In this document: positions 15,661-22,423 of the stretch, in pieces | Numbering within the stretch: the stretch's first letter is position 1 | How the letters are laid out: every line of letters starts with the position of its first letter | From: a virus | IMG/VR virus record: IMGVR_UViG_3300047560_000557 | Span: 1 to 33,408 of that record | DNA: 33,408 nucleotides | Strand: one strand, 5' to 3' | Position numbers and translations under genes: made by a program | Notes under the pieces: generated by a model | Told to the model about the DNA's origin: nothing | Seen by the model: the letters and a program-made list of their open reading frames with translations, nothing else | Database searches by the model: none

Positions 15661-15872
15661 TACTTATCCTTTAACAATGCGTATAGCATTTCCACTTGCT
15701 TGATTGCATCATTCAAAGCAGGTTCAGTTTCAGCAAGTTTTACTATATCTTCAAACTTAGTCCAGCGATGTGCTATTCGGACTTCATCATTTTCGTAATG
15801 CAATTCCCTCTCCACAGAGCCAGGTTGACGGGAGTAAACTGTCTTACCCCCGTCTGGACTCTCAAAAATCAA
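15660..15872 (-). CDS. Small conserved phage protein, TTG start (70 aa)
   Basis: A 70-residue protein containing ESPDGGKTVYSRQPGS, a pattern I recall from many uncultured T4-like phages, where it has no known function. The only start in frame after an upstream stop is TTG (15870-15872), overlapping the stop of the preceding small membrane gene by four bases; translation therefore probably depends on coupling. Confidence 0.65.
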   Translation of the reverse strand: MIFESPDGGKTVYSRQPGSVERELHYENDEVRIAHRWTKFEDIVKLAETEPALNDAIKQVEMLYALLKDK

Positions 15873-16000
15873 TCGTCATTCTCTTTCACTGCGGAGAATG
15901 CAAATTTCAAGATGCGATAGAACGCATAGAAAACTGCACCAACTCCGCCCACTAGAATTAGTGTTCCGAATGTTTCACCTAGTATAGATAACGCTTCCAT
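15869..16000 (-). CDS. 43-residue single-span membrane peptide
   Basis: A short ORF with a good ribosome binding site (AAGGAG) seven bases before ATG. It encodes 43 residues: a short N-terminus, one hydrophobic Gly-rich span (LILVGGVGAVFYAFY) and a charged end. It lies between the VWA gene and the TTG-start gene, overlapping the latter by four bases. Small inner-membrane peptides are common in T4-like early regions; the role is unknown. Confidence 0.65.
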   Translation of the reverse strand: MEALSILGETFGTLILVGGVGAVFYAFYRILKFAFSAVKENDD

Positions 16001-16008
16001 ATTACTCC

Positions 16009-17292
16009 TTACTTTTCATCATAGATTGCGAACTGACCGAATGGGGGATGCGGGTCTTTATCACCATGAATGATCCAAGTAGTATCGCAATAGTCGGGGT
16101 CACCCCAAGAACCACAAGGGTAGCCATCAGTAAACACAATAAGTCGTTTAGGTACATTTCCAATCTCTTTCAAGTAATCAAAGATAACATCAAAGTCAGT
16201 ACCACCACCACCTTGAGGTTCGTATGTGTCGATAGTGTCAAGATTTTCACTAGTGAAGTCTTGAGGGTTGTACCAACGTGTATCAAAGCAGAACACGTGA
16301 ACTTTATAGCCATCGAATGCATCCATCATGCCTGCGATTTCACCCAAGAACGCTTGTGCTTGTTTGTTGCTAATAGAGCCTGACATGTCGAGGGAAACAA
16401 CAACGTCAATTTCTTCACCCGGTGTCATGCCGGGCATAACTGCATCCATGTGCCAACCCCGACGACTTGGACGCATCCAAGAATAGTCAGTACGAATAGC
16501 ACTAGTCAAGTTTGTTTGAATCAATTCACGCCAGGGCATTTGCGGGTCAGTGATATCACGTACTAGACGTTCAACACCTGCGGGCAATGTACCTGCTTCG
16601 GCAGATTGTGCCGCTTGCAAGATAGCTTGTTTCACTTCTTGACGAATACGGTCTTTTTCTTCCTGTGACATTTGAGGGCGCTTGCCTTTGCCTTCTTTGT
16701 CACCATCTTCGCCGCCATCACCTTCATCACCATCCATATGGTCGTCAAGCAATTGGTCAATCAATTGATCCATATCAATCTTTTGAACATTCTTCATCAA
16801 GTCATCATAGATTTCCTCAGCTGGCTTGCCATCATACTTTTGCTCATACAAGCAAGGTACTGTGGTGATGAACTGACCAACTTTGTGACGCTTCAAGTCG
16901 GCGTTAACTGCGTAGTCGTCAGCAATGTTCCAGATTTGAGGGTCACGATGATTGCGGCGACCCATATGGTCATAGACAACGTGCAACACTTCGTGACCTA
17001 CAAGAAACTCAACTTCTTTAGGCTTCAACATCATAATGAAGCGGCTATTGTAATAGAATGTTTGACCGTCTGTTGCCGCTGTTGCACACCACTCGTCTGC
17101 GTTGACAAGTTTCATGCGAGTAGCCAAATTGCCGAAGAATGAATGACGCAAAAGCAAACCAATACGTGCTGTCACCAAACGCTCACGTGCGTCATGGTCA
17201 ACTCGTGAATCAGTGGGTCCGATCAATTTATCAAACTTATCACTACGGCTCTTTTTGCTTTTAGTTTTTGCTTTGTCAATCACTGCACTCAT
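16009..17292 (-). CDS. VWA-domain protein with metallopeptidase-like N-terminus
   Basis: A 427-residue protein. The N-terminal domain carries HEVLH (100-104), an HExxH zinc motif, then NIADDYAVN, as in the DUF2201 putative metallopeptidase family. An acidic linker (185-205) leads to a C-terminal von Willebrand A domain with the MIDAS motif DMSGS (302-306) and GGGGTDF. Such proteins partner MoxR AAA+ ATPases, and the MoxR gene lies just upstream. I choose the ATG giving MSAVIDKAK because AAAGGAC precedes it; it has its own consensus promoter. The pair may act as a chaperone-like remodelling machine; the target is unknown. Confidence 0.85.
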   Translation of the reverse strand: MSAVIDKAKTKSKKSRSDKFDKLIGPTDSRVDHDARERLVTARIGLLLRHSFFGNLATRMKLVNADEWCATAATDGQTFYYNSRFIMMLKPKEVEFLVGHEVLHVVYDHMGRRNHRDPQIWNIADDYAVNADLKRHKVGQFITTVPCLYEQKYDGKPAEEIYDDLMKNVQKIDMDQLIDQLLDDHMDGDEGDGGEDGDKEGKGKRPQMSQEEKDRIRQEVKQAILQAAQSAEAGTLPAGVERLVRDITDPQMPWRELIQTNLTSAIRTDYSWMRPSRRGWHMDAVMPGMTPGEEIDVVVSLDMSGSISNKQAQAFLGEIAGMMDAFDGYKVHVFCFDTRWYNPQDFTSENLDTIDTYEPQGGGGTDFDVIFDYLKEIGNVPKRLIVFTDGYPCGSWGDPDYCDTTWIIHGDKDPHPPFGQFAIYDEK

Positions 17293-17319
17293 TTTGTGTC
17301 CTTTTGTTGTTGATAGCGT

Positions 17320-17348
17320 ATTATACAACAAATGCTATTTTTTGTCAA
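17320..17348 (-). promoter_or_regulatory. Perfect sigma70 promoter for the VWA gene
   Basis: TTGACA (17343-17348), 17-base spacer, TATAAT (17320-17325). The first 12 bases (TTGACAAAAAAT) are identical to those of the MoxR promoter at 18650-18661, so the two genes are probably co-regulated early. Confidence 0.88.
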
Positions 17349-17356
17349 TATCTTTA

Positions 17357-17391
17357 GAAAAAAAGGGTGAGAACATTGCTATCCTCACCCT
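17357..17391 (-). terminator. Intrinsic terminator after the MoxR gene
   Basis: Eight-base arms (AGGGTGAG / CTCACCCT), 12-base loop, then a run of seven T on the minus strand. It ends the MoxR transcript just before the VWA promoter, so the two partner genes are separate transcription units. Confidence 0.85.
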
Positions 17392-17444
17392 GTAAACGAA
17401 ACCTTTCGGCTCCGAGGGAGTCAACTAAATGTTGACCAAATTTA

Positions 17445-18584
17445 TTAGTTACCTGCGTCCACGATGTACTTGCCGTACTTCTTATGGAACTCGTCAAAGT
17501 TTTTCAACTGACTTGGTTCGATTGGCAACTCATAAGTCTTGAGAGCAATCTTAGCACCCATAACAACCAACTCAGTTTCAAAGTTGTTCATCATGTAGTC
17601 AAAGAAGTTTTGAGCCATTTCATGGAACTTCTTGTTGTCAACTTTCTTGTTTTGTACCAAGTCTTTCAACTCATAGCACATACCGATTGTCAAAGAATAC
17701 ATTGCTGAAATTTCTTTCACTTGCAAGTCTTTAACTTTACCACTCAAGATATCTTGAGGGTCGGGCATCTTACCTGCAACTTTGCGGTGTGCGGCGAACT
17801 TAACTGCAAGACCTTCACCAACTGCACCTGCGACCAAGTTGAACAATGAATCAGTATCAATGTTATCTTCGTCATTCAATAGGTCACTAACGAAACACCA
17901 TGAACGAGGTGTAGCGAATGCACGTGAACTAGACTTAGCATCAAAGTCGTACATGTCTTGTTTTGCAAAAGACAAATAACCAACAACGTCTTTGTGAATG
18001 TTATGATTCACAGCCCATTGCTGCCAAGATGTGAAGTCAGGGCGCATTTCCAAGTGAACGAAACGATTAGCGAGGGGCATCGGCATGCGATATGTCACAC
18101 CCTTGTCACTGTCGCGGTTACCTGCCGCAACGATAACAACGTTATCAGGCAATACGTACTTACCAACACGACGGTTCAAGATAAGTTGATAACCTGCTGC
18201 CTGAACTGCAGGGGATGCTGAGTTCATTTCATCCAAGAACAACACGACTGTTTTGTACTGGCTTGCGAATTCTTCGCTTGGCAAGTCAACTGGCTCAGCC
18301 CAATCCATCTTACCATTGTCTTTGTTGAAGAATGGGATACCACGAATGTCAGTGGGTTCCATCTGTGCCATACGCAAGTCAATCATAGCTTCTTTAAAGC
18401 CCTCTGGATTTTCTTTCGTAGCTGACATTTCCATAGCAAGTTGCTGAACAACGTCAGACTTACCGATGCCGGGAGGACCCCACAAGAATACGGGGCGTTT
18501 TGCTTTCATAGCTTGTTTCAAAGAACGGGCTACTTGAATAGCTGTGATTGTGTGATTGTCGCTCACTGCACTTGCTTTTGACAT
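17445..18584 (-). CDS. MoxR-type AAA+ ATPase
   Basis: A 379-residue AAA+ protein of the MoxR/RavA branch. Walker A GPPGIGKS (36-43), Walker B LFLDE (115-119), sensor 1 AAGN (153-156), and an R-rich region (NRFVHLE) typical of MoxR. MoxR proteins remodel or assemble partner proteins together with VWA-domain proteins; the partner is the next gene. A good AGGAG site precedes the ATG, and a consensus promoter lies upstream. Length suits the family with an added C-terminal helical domain. Confidence 0.92.
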   Translation of the reverse strand: MSKASAVSDNHTITAIQVARSLKQAMKAKRPVFLWGPPGIGKSDVVQQLAMEMSATKENPEGFKEAMIDLRMAQMEPTDIRGIPFFNKDNGKMDWAEPVDLPSEEFASQYKTVVLFLDEMNSASPAVQAAGYQLILNRRVGKYVLPDNVVIVAAGNRDSDKGVTYRMPMPLANRFVHLEMRPDFTSWQQWAVNHNIHKDVVGYLSFAKQDMYDFDAKSSSRAFATPRSWCFVSDLLNDEDNIDTDSLFNLVAGAVGEGLAVKFAAHRKVAGKMPDPQDILSGKVKDLQVKEISAMYSLTIGMCYELKDLVQNKKVDNKKFHEMAQNFFDYMMNNFETELVVMGAKIALKTYELPIEPSQLKNFDEFHKKYGKYIVDAGN

Positions 18585-18632
18585 TGTGTTAACTCCTGTT
18601 GTTAATGTCGATGAAAAAATTTAAGAATCTGT

Positions 18633-18661
18633 ATTATATGCTAGACTGGATTTTTTGTCAA
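18633..18661 (-). promoter_or_regulatory. Perfect sigma70 promoter for the MoxR gene
   Basis: TTGACA (18656-18661), 17-base spacer, TATAAT (18633-18638). The TGA stop of the upstream metallopeptidase-like gene lies inside TTGACA, the same economy as at 396-401. Confidence 0.88.
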
Positions 18662-19116
18662 ACATTTTTTAAAAGTTTTTTGACCGTCTTACCCATTTCC
18701 TTTTCAGCGAATGCTAGGGCACGTGATGCTAGCAAACGCTCACGGGCAAATGCTTCCTGTTCCCAAGGACGCTCATGGTATACGGTGTTGACTTTTTGCC
18801 CCAACCAACGTTGATTGTTGCGACGGTCTAATGTAAGTTGTCCTTTTGCGATTTGCTTCACGTGAACCATTTCGTGTGCTACGCATTGAATCAAGTCCCC
18901 TTCACCAAGGCGACTGTCAAGAATCATAGTCAACTCACGGGGACCTGTCTGAGACACCATCCCGTTGAACCCATCTTCTTTGCGTAGACGGGGGACAGTG
19001 TAAATGTTTAATTCGAAAGTACTCTTTTCTAGTTTAAGTTCCTTGCGTAAGAACTTAGTGGCTAAGTCAATCGTAATTCTACGGACTGCTGAACGAGATG
19101 TAATTTCAATTTTCAT
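18658..19116 (-). CDS. HExxH metallopeptidase-like protein (SprT-like)
   Basis: A 152-residue protein with HEMVH (81-85), the zinc-binding HExxH helix, and RPWEQEAF (about 116-123), whose Glu is a candidate third ligand. The layout (N-terminal beta, HExxH, then E) fits small SprT/M48-like zinc proteins common in phages. The substrate is unknown. The -10 box of its promoter lies exactly six bases before the ATG, predicting a leaderless early mRNA; no ribosome binding site is seen. Confidence 0.75.
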   Translation of the reverse strand: MKIEITSRSAVRRITIDLATKFLRKELKLEKSTFELNIYTVPRLRKEDGFNGMVSQTGPRELTMILDSRLGEGDLIQCVAHEMVHVKQIAKGQLTLDRRNNQRWLGQKVNTVYHERPWEQEAFARERLLASRALAFAEKEMGKTVKKLLKNV

Positions 19117-19122
19117 GCTGTA

Positions 19123-19151
19123 AGTATACTACTGTTTGGATTTATTGTCAA
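19123..19151 (-). promoter_or_regulatory. Sigma70 promoter, leaderless arrangement
   Basis: TTGACA (19146-19151), 17-base spacer, TATACT (19123-19128), then six bases to the ATG at 19116. With standard spacing +1 is the A of the start codon. Confidence 0.82.
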
Positions 19152-19165
19152 CCTCAAAAGTAATA

Positions 19166-19420
19166 CTAACTCATTAGTTTTGCAACGAGTAATAACTTTT
19201 CAAGGTGATTGATAGCAATGTTTATCTTATCAACCATTGGTTGATTGTACTCAGGCTTATTGATGCGTCTTGTCTCAACTTCGGCAGAACTCAATTCTGA
19301 GACCATGTGACTAATGTTATTCAGCATTCGCCACAAGTCTGGATTATAAGGAACTTGCCCAACTTGCTTTCGCAATTCAGATTGGACATCGTTCCAGTCA
19401 AGAGAAGTTTGTATTTGCAT
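19166..19420 (-). CDS. Small early protein ending in TAG (84 aa)
   Basis: An 84-residue helical protein of unknown function. It is the only gene in this window that ends in TAG (19166-19168). If the phage suppressor-like tRNA reads this codon, the product would gain three residues (YYF) before a TGA. The promoter's -10 box lies six bases before the ATG and there is no ribosome binding site, so a leaderless mRNA is predicted. Confidence 0.7.
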   Translation of the reverse strand: MQIQTSLDWNDVQSELRKQVGQVPYNPDLWRMLNNISHMVSELSSAEVETRRINKPEYNQPMVDKINIAINHLEKLLLVAKLMS

Positions 19421-19426
19421 ACCCTA

Positions 19427-19455
19427 AGTATAACACAAAAGGGTATGCATGTCAA
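19427..19455 (-). promoter_or_regulatory. Sigma70 promoter, leaderless arrangement
   Basis: TTGACA (19450-19455), 17-base spacer, TATACT (19427-19432), then six bases to the ATG at 19420. Same geometry as at 19123-19151. The -35 box lies just downstream of, but does not include, the preceding gene's TAA. Confidence 0.82.
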
Positions 19456-20283
19456 TTAAGCAAAAAGTTCTAAACTTGTTCCGCATTCACTGCAAAACTT
19501 GTTTGTTGCTTTGTTTTGCTTACCACAAGTATTGCACTTAGGCTTCATCTTTACATTCACTGGTTGCAACACAGGCTTGTTGTCCTCTGTCTCACCTAGC
19601 AACTTGAAGATGATATTGTGTGTTTCAGCTTCCATCACACCCATTGTAGTTGTAGTGAACTTTTGATTACTCTGACTACCAGGCACAGTGATGCCAACAT
19701 CATTCAATGACTGTGCAGTTGCATTGAGACTTGCGCCTGATGCAGTAAGCCAGCTACTATCCATTGACGTATCACTACATGTAGTACTACCACTAATGTT
19801 AGTAGCACAATAAGTTGCGCCCATCGGGACAGCCCAATCACCAGTAGAACCACTGATACCACGGGTGATACTCTTTGAGTAATAGTTATCAAATTTAAGT
19901 TTGTTGTTATCAAAGAATGCTTGCATTGGGTGTTCTTTTTCAAACTGAAACTCAATGCGGATCAACCCATCTTCTAGTTTAGCACCACGATGCTTCTCAA
20001 TAGAACTTGTGCGCTCAATGAATTTGAATTTGTTGCCGGTAGACAAGTTACCGTTTTTGACATAACGCTCTAAATCAATTTCTTGACCTGCGTTAAGAAC
20101 TAGACCATTCTCAATTACACTTTCACCGTCGATGTGAACGTAAACTAATGCTCGTTTTGTGTTGAGGTTCTTGATTAGAAAACTGTATTCTGATCCGAAG
20201 GGGATATAAACAGTGTCTTTAAATTCGCGGAGAATTTTACCATTGGCTTTTAGGCTCGCCACGAGCTTTGATTCATACATCAT
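19456..20283 (-). CDS. Phage protein with C-terminal zinc ribbon (275 aa)
   Basis: A 275-residue protein. The first 120 residues have a beta-rich look (PFGSEYSFLIKNLNTKRALV), familiar from many large phages. The middle (about 140-210) is Ser/Thr/Gly-rich, and the end holds a four-cysteine zinc ribbon (Cys250, 253, 264, 267). The function is unknown; a virion or nucleic-acid contact is possible. Two adjacent ATG codons; AAAGGAA precedes them. The 95-base leader contains two inverted repeats (20302-20355). Confidence 0.75.
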   Translation of the reverse strand: MMYESKLVASLKANGKILREFKDTVYIPFGSEYSFLIKNLNTKRALVYVHIDGESVIENGLVLNAGQEIDLERYVKNGNLSTGNKFKFIERTSSIEKHRGAKLEDGLIRIEFQFEKEHPMQAFFDNNKLKFDNYYSKSITRGISGSTGDWAVPMGATYCATNISGSTTCSDTSMDSSWLTASGASLNATAQSLNDVGITVPGSQSNQKFTTTTMGVMEAETHNIIFKLLGETEDNKPVLQPVNVKMKPKCNTCGKQNKATNKFCSECGTSLELFA

Positions 20284-20301
20284 ATTTTCCTTTTACTGAC
20301 C

Positions 20302-20355
20302 ACACTCTAAGGTCATATTGTTTAAAGAGTGTTAGAACTGCTAGCCTATCTAGCA
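20302..20355 (-). repeat. Two inverted repeats in the leader of the zinc-ribbon gene
   Basis: TGCTAG / CTAGCA (20339-20355, five-base loop) and ACACTCT / AGAGTGT (20302-20332, 17-base loop). They lie between a TATAATAAATA-like sequence and the start codon, so they may form a structured 5' leader. No known riboswitch is recognised. Confidence 0.45.
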
Positions 20356-20381
20356 ATGTATTTATTATAACACAAACCGCC

Positions 20382-20588
20382 TCAATCTAAAACTTTTAGG
20401 TCAAATTTGAGTATCAAAAAGGGCACAATTGAATGATCCTTTTCTAATTCAAGTTTGTACCCGGAAGTATATAACGGTTCAAAATTAGCCCATCTACGAA
20501 CAGGGTAGTACTTTACCCCGCTCATAGTGATATGCTTAAAAACTTCATTAAAGTCTGCGCTCTTGACAAACAGTTTAACTGTACTCAT
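20382..20588 (-). CDS. Small phage protein (68 aa)
   Basis: A 68-residue protein from the ATG giving MSTVKLFVKSADF; it overlaps the end of the upstream 579-base gene by 14 bases. The longer reading with extra N-terminal Arg/Thr/Lys residues lies inside the upstream gene and is less likely. No recognised family. Confidence 0.6.
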   Translation of the reverse strand: MSTVKLFVKSADFNEVFKHITMSGVKYYPVRRWANFEPLYTSGYKLELEKDHSIVPFLILKFDLKVLD

Positions 20589-21153
20589 ACGGGGTGTCCG
20601 GGTCCGAGTAGTCTGCTTGGATTCTGCTACCTTTCGTTTCATCATAATGTTTGTAGTAATACTCATTTTCTTTCACAATCCTAAACATATCATACTTCAA
20701 TGCGGCAAATGTAACTTCTTCCTTCTTCAACATATCACAAATAATGTATGTAGTTGTACAAGGTGCTGAGATAGTTTTGAATGGACTATGCTTAAATTCG
20801 TTACGTTTCAATGCTTCGTGTATCTTAGAACCAGGTGTAAACATAATACGAGTTATGCCTAACTTCTGGTTACGCAAACGTATTTTATCAAAGATTGTTA
20901 ATTCTGTCAAGGTCGCTTCGTTCTGTTCATTGATAGTAACCAACGCATTTTTGAACTTGATTGACCCTTTTGTACTTGGATTGTCGGGAGTTTCTTTTGT
21001 ACTCCATGGTAGCTGTGCGTCTACATGATTGACATAGTACGTTTCGCCATGAAATTTTAAGACCCACATGGGAATGGTCTCGTCTTGTAAGTGTGCTTTG
21101 TTAAAGTGGAAGACTACCTCTTTACATGCAAATTCAATCTATTGTTGTGTCAT
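20575..21153 (-). CDS. Conserved phage protein with in-frame TAG at codon 5
   Basis: From the ATG at 21151-21153 (GGAG eight bases upstream, perfect late promoter before it) the frame reads Met-Thr-Gln-Gln, then TAG (21139-21141), then stays open for 187 more codons: IEFACKEVVFHFNKAH, then IPMWVLKFHG and the main domain. From memory, relatives of this family have coding sequence before the MWVLK segment, so the stretch after TAG looks like real protein. The phage tRNA with a CUA anticodon could read TAG. Without read-through, translation would have to begin at the internal ATG (21069), which has only a poor GACGAGA site. Function unknown; late gene. Confidence 0.65.
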
Positions 21154-21177
21154 TTTGTTTCTCCTATATTGACATTG

Positions 21178-21207
21178 TATTTATATGGGGACTAGCCCCA
21201 TATAAAT
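21178..21207 (-). promoter_or_regulatory. Perfect late promoter in a 12-base-arm hairpin
   Basis: TATAAATA (21178-21185) forms the end of the 3' arm of a perfect hairpin (ATTTATATGGGG / CCCCATATAAAT, 21179-21207, five-base loop) that also covers the stop codon of the upstream membrane gene. The hairpin probably ends or caps the upstream transcript while the same DNA starts the next one. Confidence 0.72.
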
Positions 21208-21449
21208 CATTTGGTTTTGTGTGCTACACCGCTCACTGGGTCTAGTGTAGGTGCAACTTTTGCTTCTTCTTCCGGCGTCATGAATCGGGGTGGTTCTTGA
21301 TGCACCCAAGACATGAATGTCCAACCGAAACTCTTCCAATACTTATGGATGATGTTGTTTGCAATAATTGTTGCTGACAAGATTATCAAGATGCCTAAAG
21401 CATACAAGATAGTACCTGCCAAGAATACTGCTGCATTATCCATATCCAT
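21207..21449 (-). CDS. Small membrane protein (80 aa)
   Basis: An 80-residue protein with one long hydrophobic segment (about 6-30), then HKYWKSFGW and a hydrophilic tail. From memory, similar MDMNNAAVFLA-type proteins accompany T4-like phages, function unknown. Its ATG overlaps the rubredoxin stop by one base, so it belongs to the rubrerythrin-rubredoxin operon. Confidence 0.7.
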   Translation of the reverse strand: MDMDNAAVFLAGTILYALGILIILSATIIANNIIHKYWKSFGWTFMSWVHQEPPRFMTPEEEAKVAPTLDPVSGVAHKTK

Positions 21450-21577
21450 CAGATAGCCTCGTAATCTTCTTTACCTACGCCGCATTCAGGGCATTCGAAT
21501 GTCTCAGGCAAATCTTCCCATTTACCTTCAGTGGCTTCGTCATGTACGTGACCGCATACTACGCATACGTGTTCCAT
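21449..21577 (-). CDS. Rubredoxin-like electron carrier (42 aa)
   Basis: A 42-residue protein with two CxxCG knuckles, CVVCG (5-9) and CPECG (about 29-33), ending GKEDYEAI, close to the rubredoxin VCPxCGVGKDxFE signature. Rubredoxin binds one iron through four cysteines and passes electrons to rubrerythrin. It is about ten residues shorter than usual (shortened loop between the knuckles). The ATG overlaps the rubrerythrin stop by one base, so the two are co-translated. Too short for most gene finders' cut-offs. Confidence 0.85.
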   Translation of the reverse strand: MEHVCVVCGHVHDEATEGKWEDLPETFECPECGVGKEDYEAI

Positions 21578-22026
21578 TATAGACCTCCTAGTACTTGTTT
21601 GTAAGCATTAGCGTGACGTTCTTCAACTTTCTTCAAAGCCGTGAAACGCTTTTCTGCTTTTGCTAGAACTTCTTTGAATTGTTCTGCATGTTCTTTAGAT
21701 TCGGCAGCTTGATCCATCGCTTCTTGTGCGGCTGCATCATTACCTTCTCGCCATGCTTCATCTTGCATACGAGGATACATTTCTGTAAATTCGTATGTTT
21801 CACCTTCGATTGCCATTTCTAAGCATTTGCGTGTGTCTGGCTTACCGATCAACAATTCCAAGTGACCCCATGCGTGTAGAATCTCTTGGTCTGCTGTATG
21901 TTCAAAATGCTTTGCTACTTCTTCAAAGCCTTCAGCACGTGCAAGTTTCGCAAAGTAGCGATACTTGATGTGAGCCATTGACTCACCGGCTAATGCGCTT
22001 TCCAGATTTTTTAGTGTTACTGACAT
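21577..22026 (-). CDS. Rubrerythrin-type diiron protein
   Basis: A 149-residue ferritin-like four-helix protein of the rubrerythrin family, which reduces peroxide. Ligand-bearing segments: GESMAH (N-terminal helix), DQEILHAWGH, GETYEFTEMYP and SKEHAEQF, giving the expected E/ExxH sets. The usual C-terminal rubredoxin domain is absent here and supplied by the next gene. I start at MSVTLKNLE, preceded by AAAGGA; a longer in-frame start would run into the upstream gene. It may protect the infected cell from peroxide. Confidence 0.9.
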   Translation of the reverse strand: MSVTLKNLESALAGESMAHIKYRYFAKLARAEGFEEVAKHFEHTADQEILHAWGHLELLIGKPDTRKCLEMAIEGETYEFTEMYPRMQDEAWREGNDAAAQEAMDQAAESKEHAEQFKEVLAKAEKRFTALKKVEERHANAYKQVLGGL

Positions 22027-22423
22027 TAGTTTTTCCTTTAAGTGTTTTAAGTCGGTCAAGTAAAGATTCTGTCTTAGTGACTTCTTTAGCAACCTTCTTG
22101 GGTTTTTGGTGCGCTACGTGGGAATCGAACCCACTCCTAGAAGGTTTAGAATCTTCTGCTCGTCCTGTATGAGCCTCTAGCGCAAATTCCTTCAAACGAT
22201 TGATTTGCTCGTGTTTGACTATTATAACATTTTTTACAACGTCATCAATCTTAATGGGCAAATCTAAATGAACTGTAATGAAGGGACCATCAGTTTCATT
22301 AAGCTGTTTGTCGTTTCCGACTGTGCCGATGAATGGTATGCCCTCATATCTACCCAACACTCTATCACCTAAATGATAGGTTGCTTTGTACGTTACATTG
22401 GCAAAATATTCTTCATACGTCAT
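21983..22423 (-). CDS. Conserved phage protein whose frame spans a tRNA (146 aa)
   Basis: The first 80 residues (YHLGDRVLGRYEGIPFIGTVGN, then HLDLPIKID and VKHEQINRL) look like a real domain, a pattern I recall from uncultured T4-like phages. Residues about 81-107 are the translated sense strand of the tRNA gene at 22107-22183, with no stop in frame; the remaining 40 residues are Lys-rich. It also overlaps the rubrerythrin start. The protein may have gained its C-terminus when the tRNA moved in, or the RNA may be cut out of the mRNA. Confidence 0.6.
   Translation of the reverse strand: MTYEEYFANVTYKATYHLGDRVLGRYEGIPFIGTVGNDKQLNETDGPFITVHLDLPIKIDDVVKNVIIVKHEQINRLKEFALEAHTGRAEDSKPSRSGFDSHVAHQKPKKVAKEVTKTESLLDRLKTLKGKTNVSNTKKSGKRISR
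22107..22183 (-). tRNA. tRNA with CUA anticodon (amber suppressor type), CCA encoded
   Basis: A complete 77-base cloverleaf. Acceptor GCGCTAG / GTAGCGC (six pairs plus a G-G mismatch at 7-66); D stem GCTC / GAGC with GG in the loop; anticodon stem GAAGA / CCTTC (four pairs plus A-C at 31-39) and seven-base loop TTCTAAA, giving T33 and anticodon CTA; five-base variable loop; T arm GTGGG TTCGATT CCCAC; A73 and encoded CCA. Position 8 is A instead of the usual T. The CUA anticodon pairs with UAG. No other seven-base loop register gives a workable stem. The amino acid it carries cannot be read from this. Confidence 0.75.

Noticed and set aside
16672-17142. Plus-strand open frame of 156 codons
   Set aside because: It lies wholly inside the VWA gene on the other strand, lacks a ribosome site and has the composition expected of an antisense shadow.
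17395-17425. Second hairpin after the MoxR gene (CCGAAAGG region)
   Set aside because: Pairing is short and imperfect; the neighbouring hairpin with a T tract at 17357-17391 explains termination.
20575-21069. Internal ATG at 21069 as the sole start of the conserved late gene
   Set aside because: Not fully excluded, but the upstream ATG has a far better ribosome site and promoter and the sequence between is protein-like, so the longer frame with TAG read-through is preferred.
22107-22183. Reading the tRNA as tRNA-Arg (anticodon UCU)
   Set aside because: Shifting the loop by one base to give TCT leaves three mismatches in the anticodon stem, while CUA leaves only one (31-39) and keeps T33 and A37.
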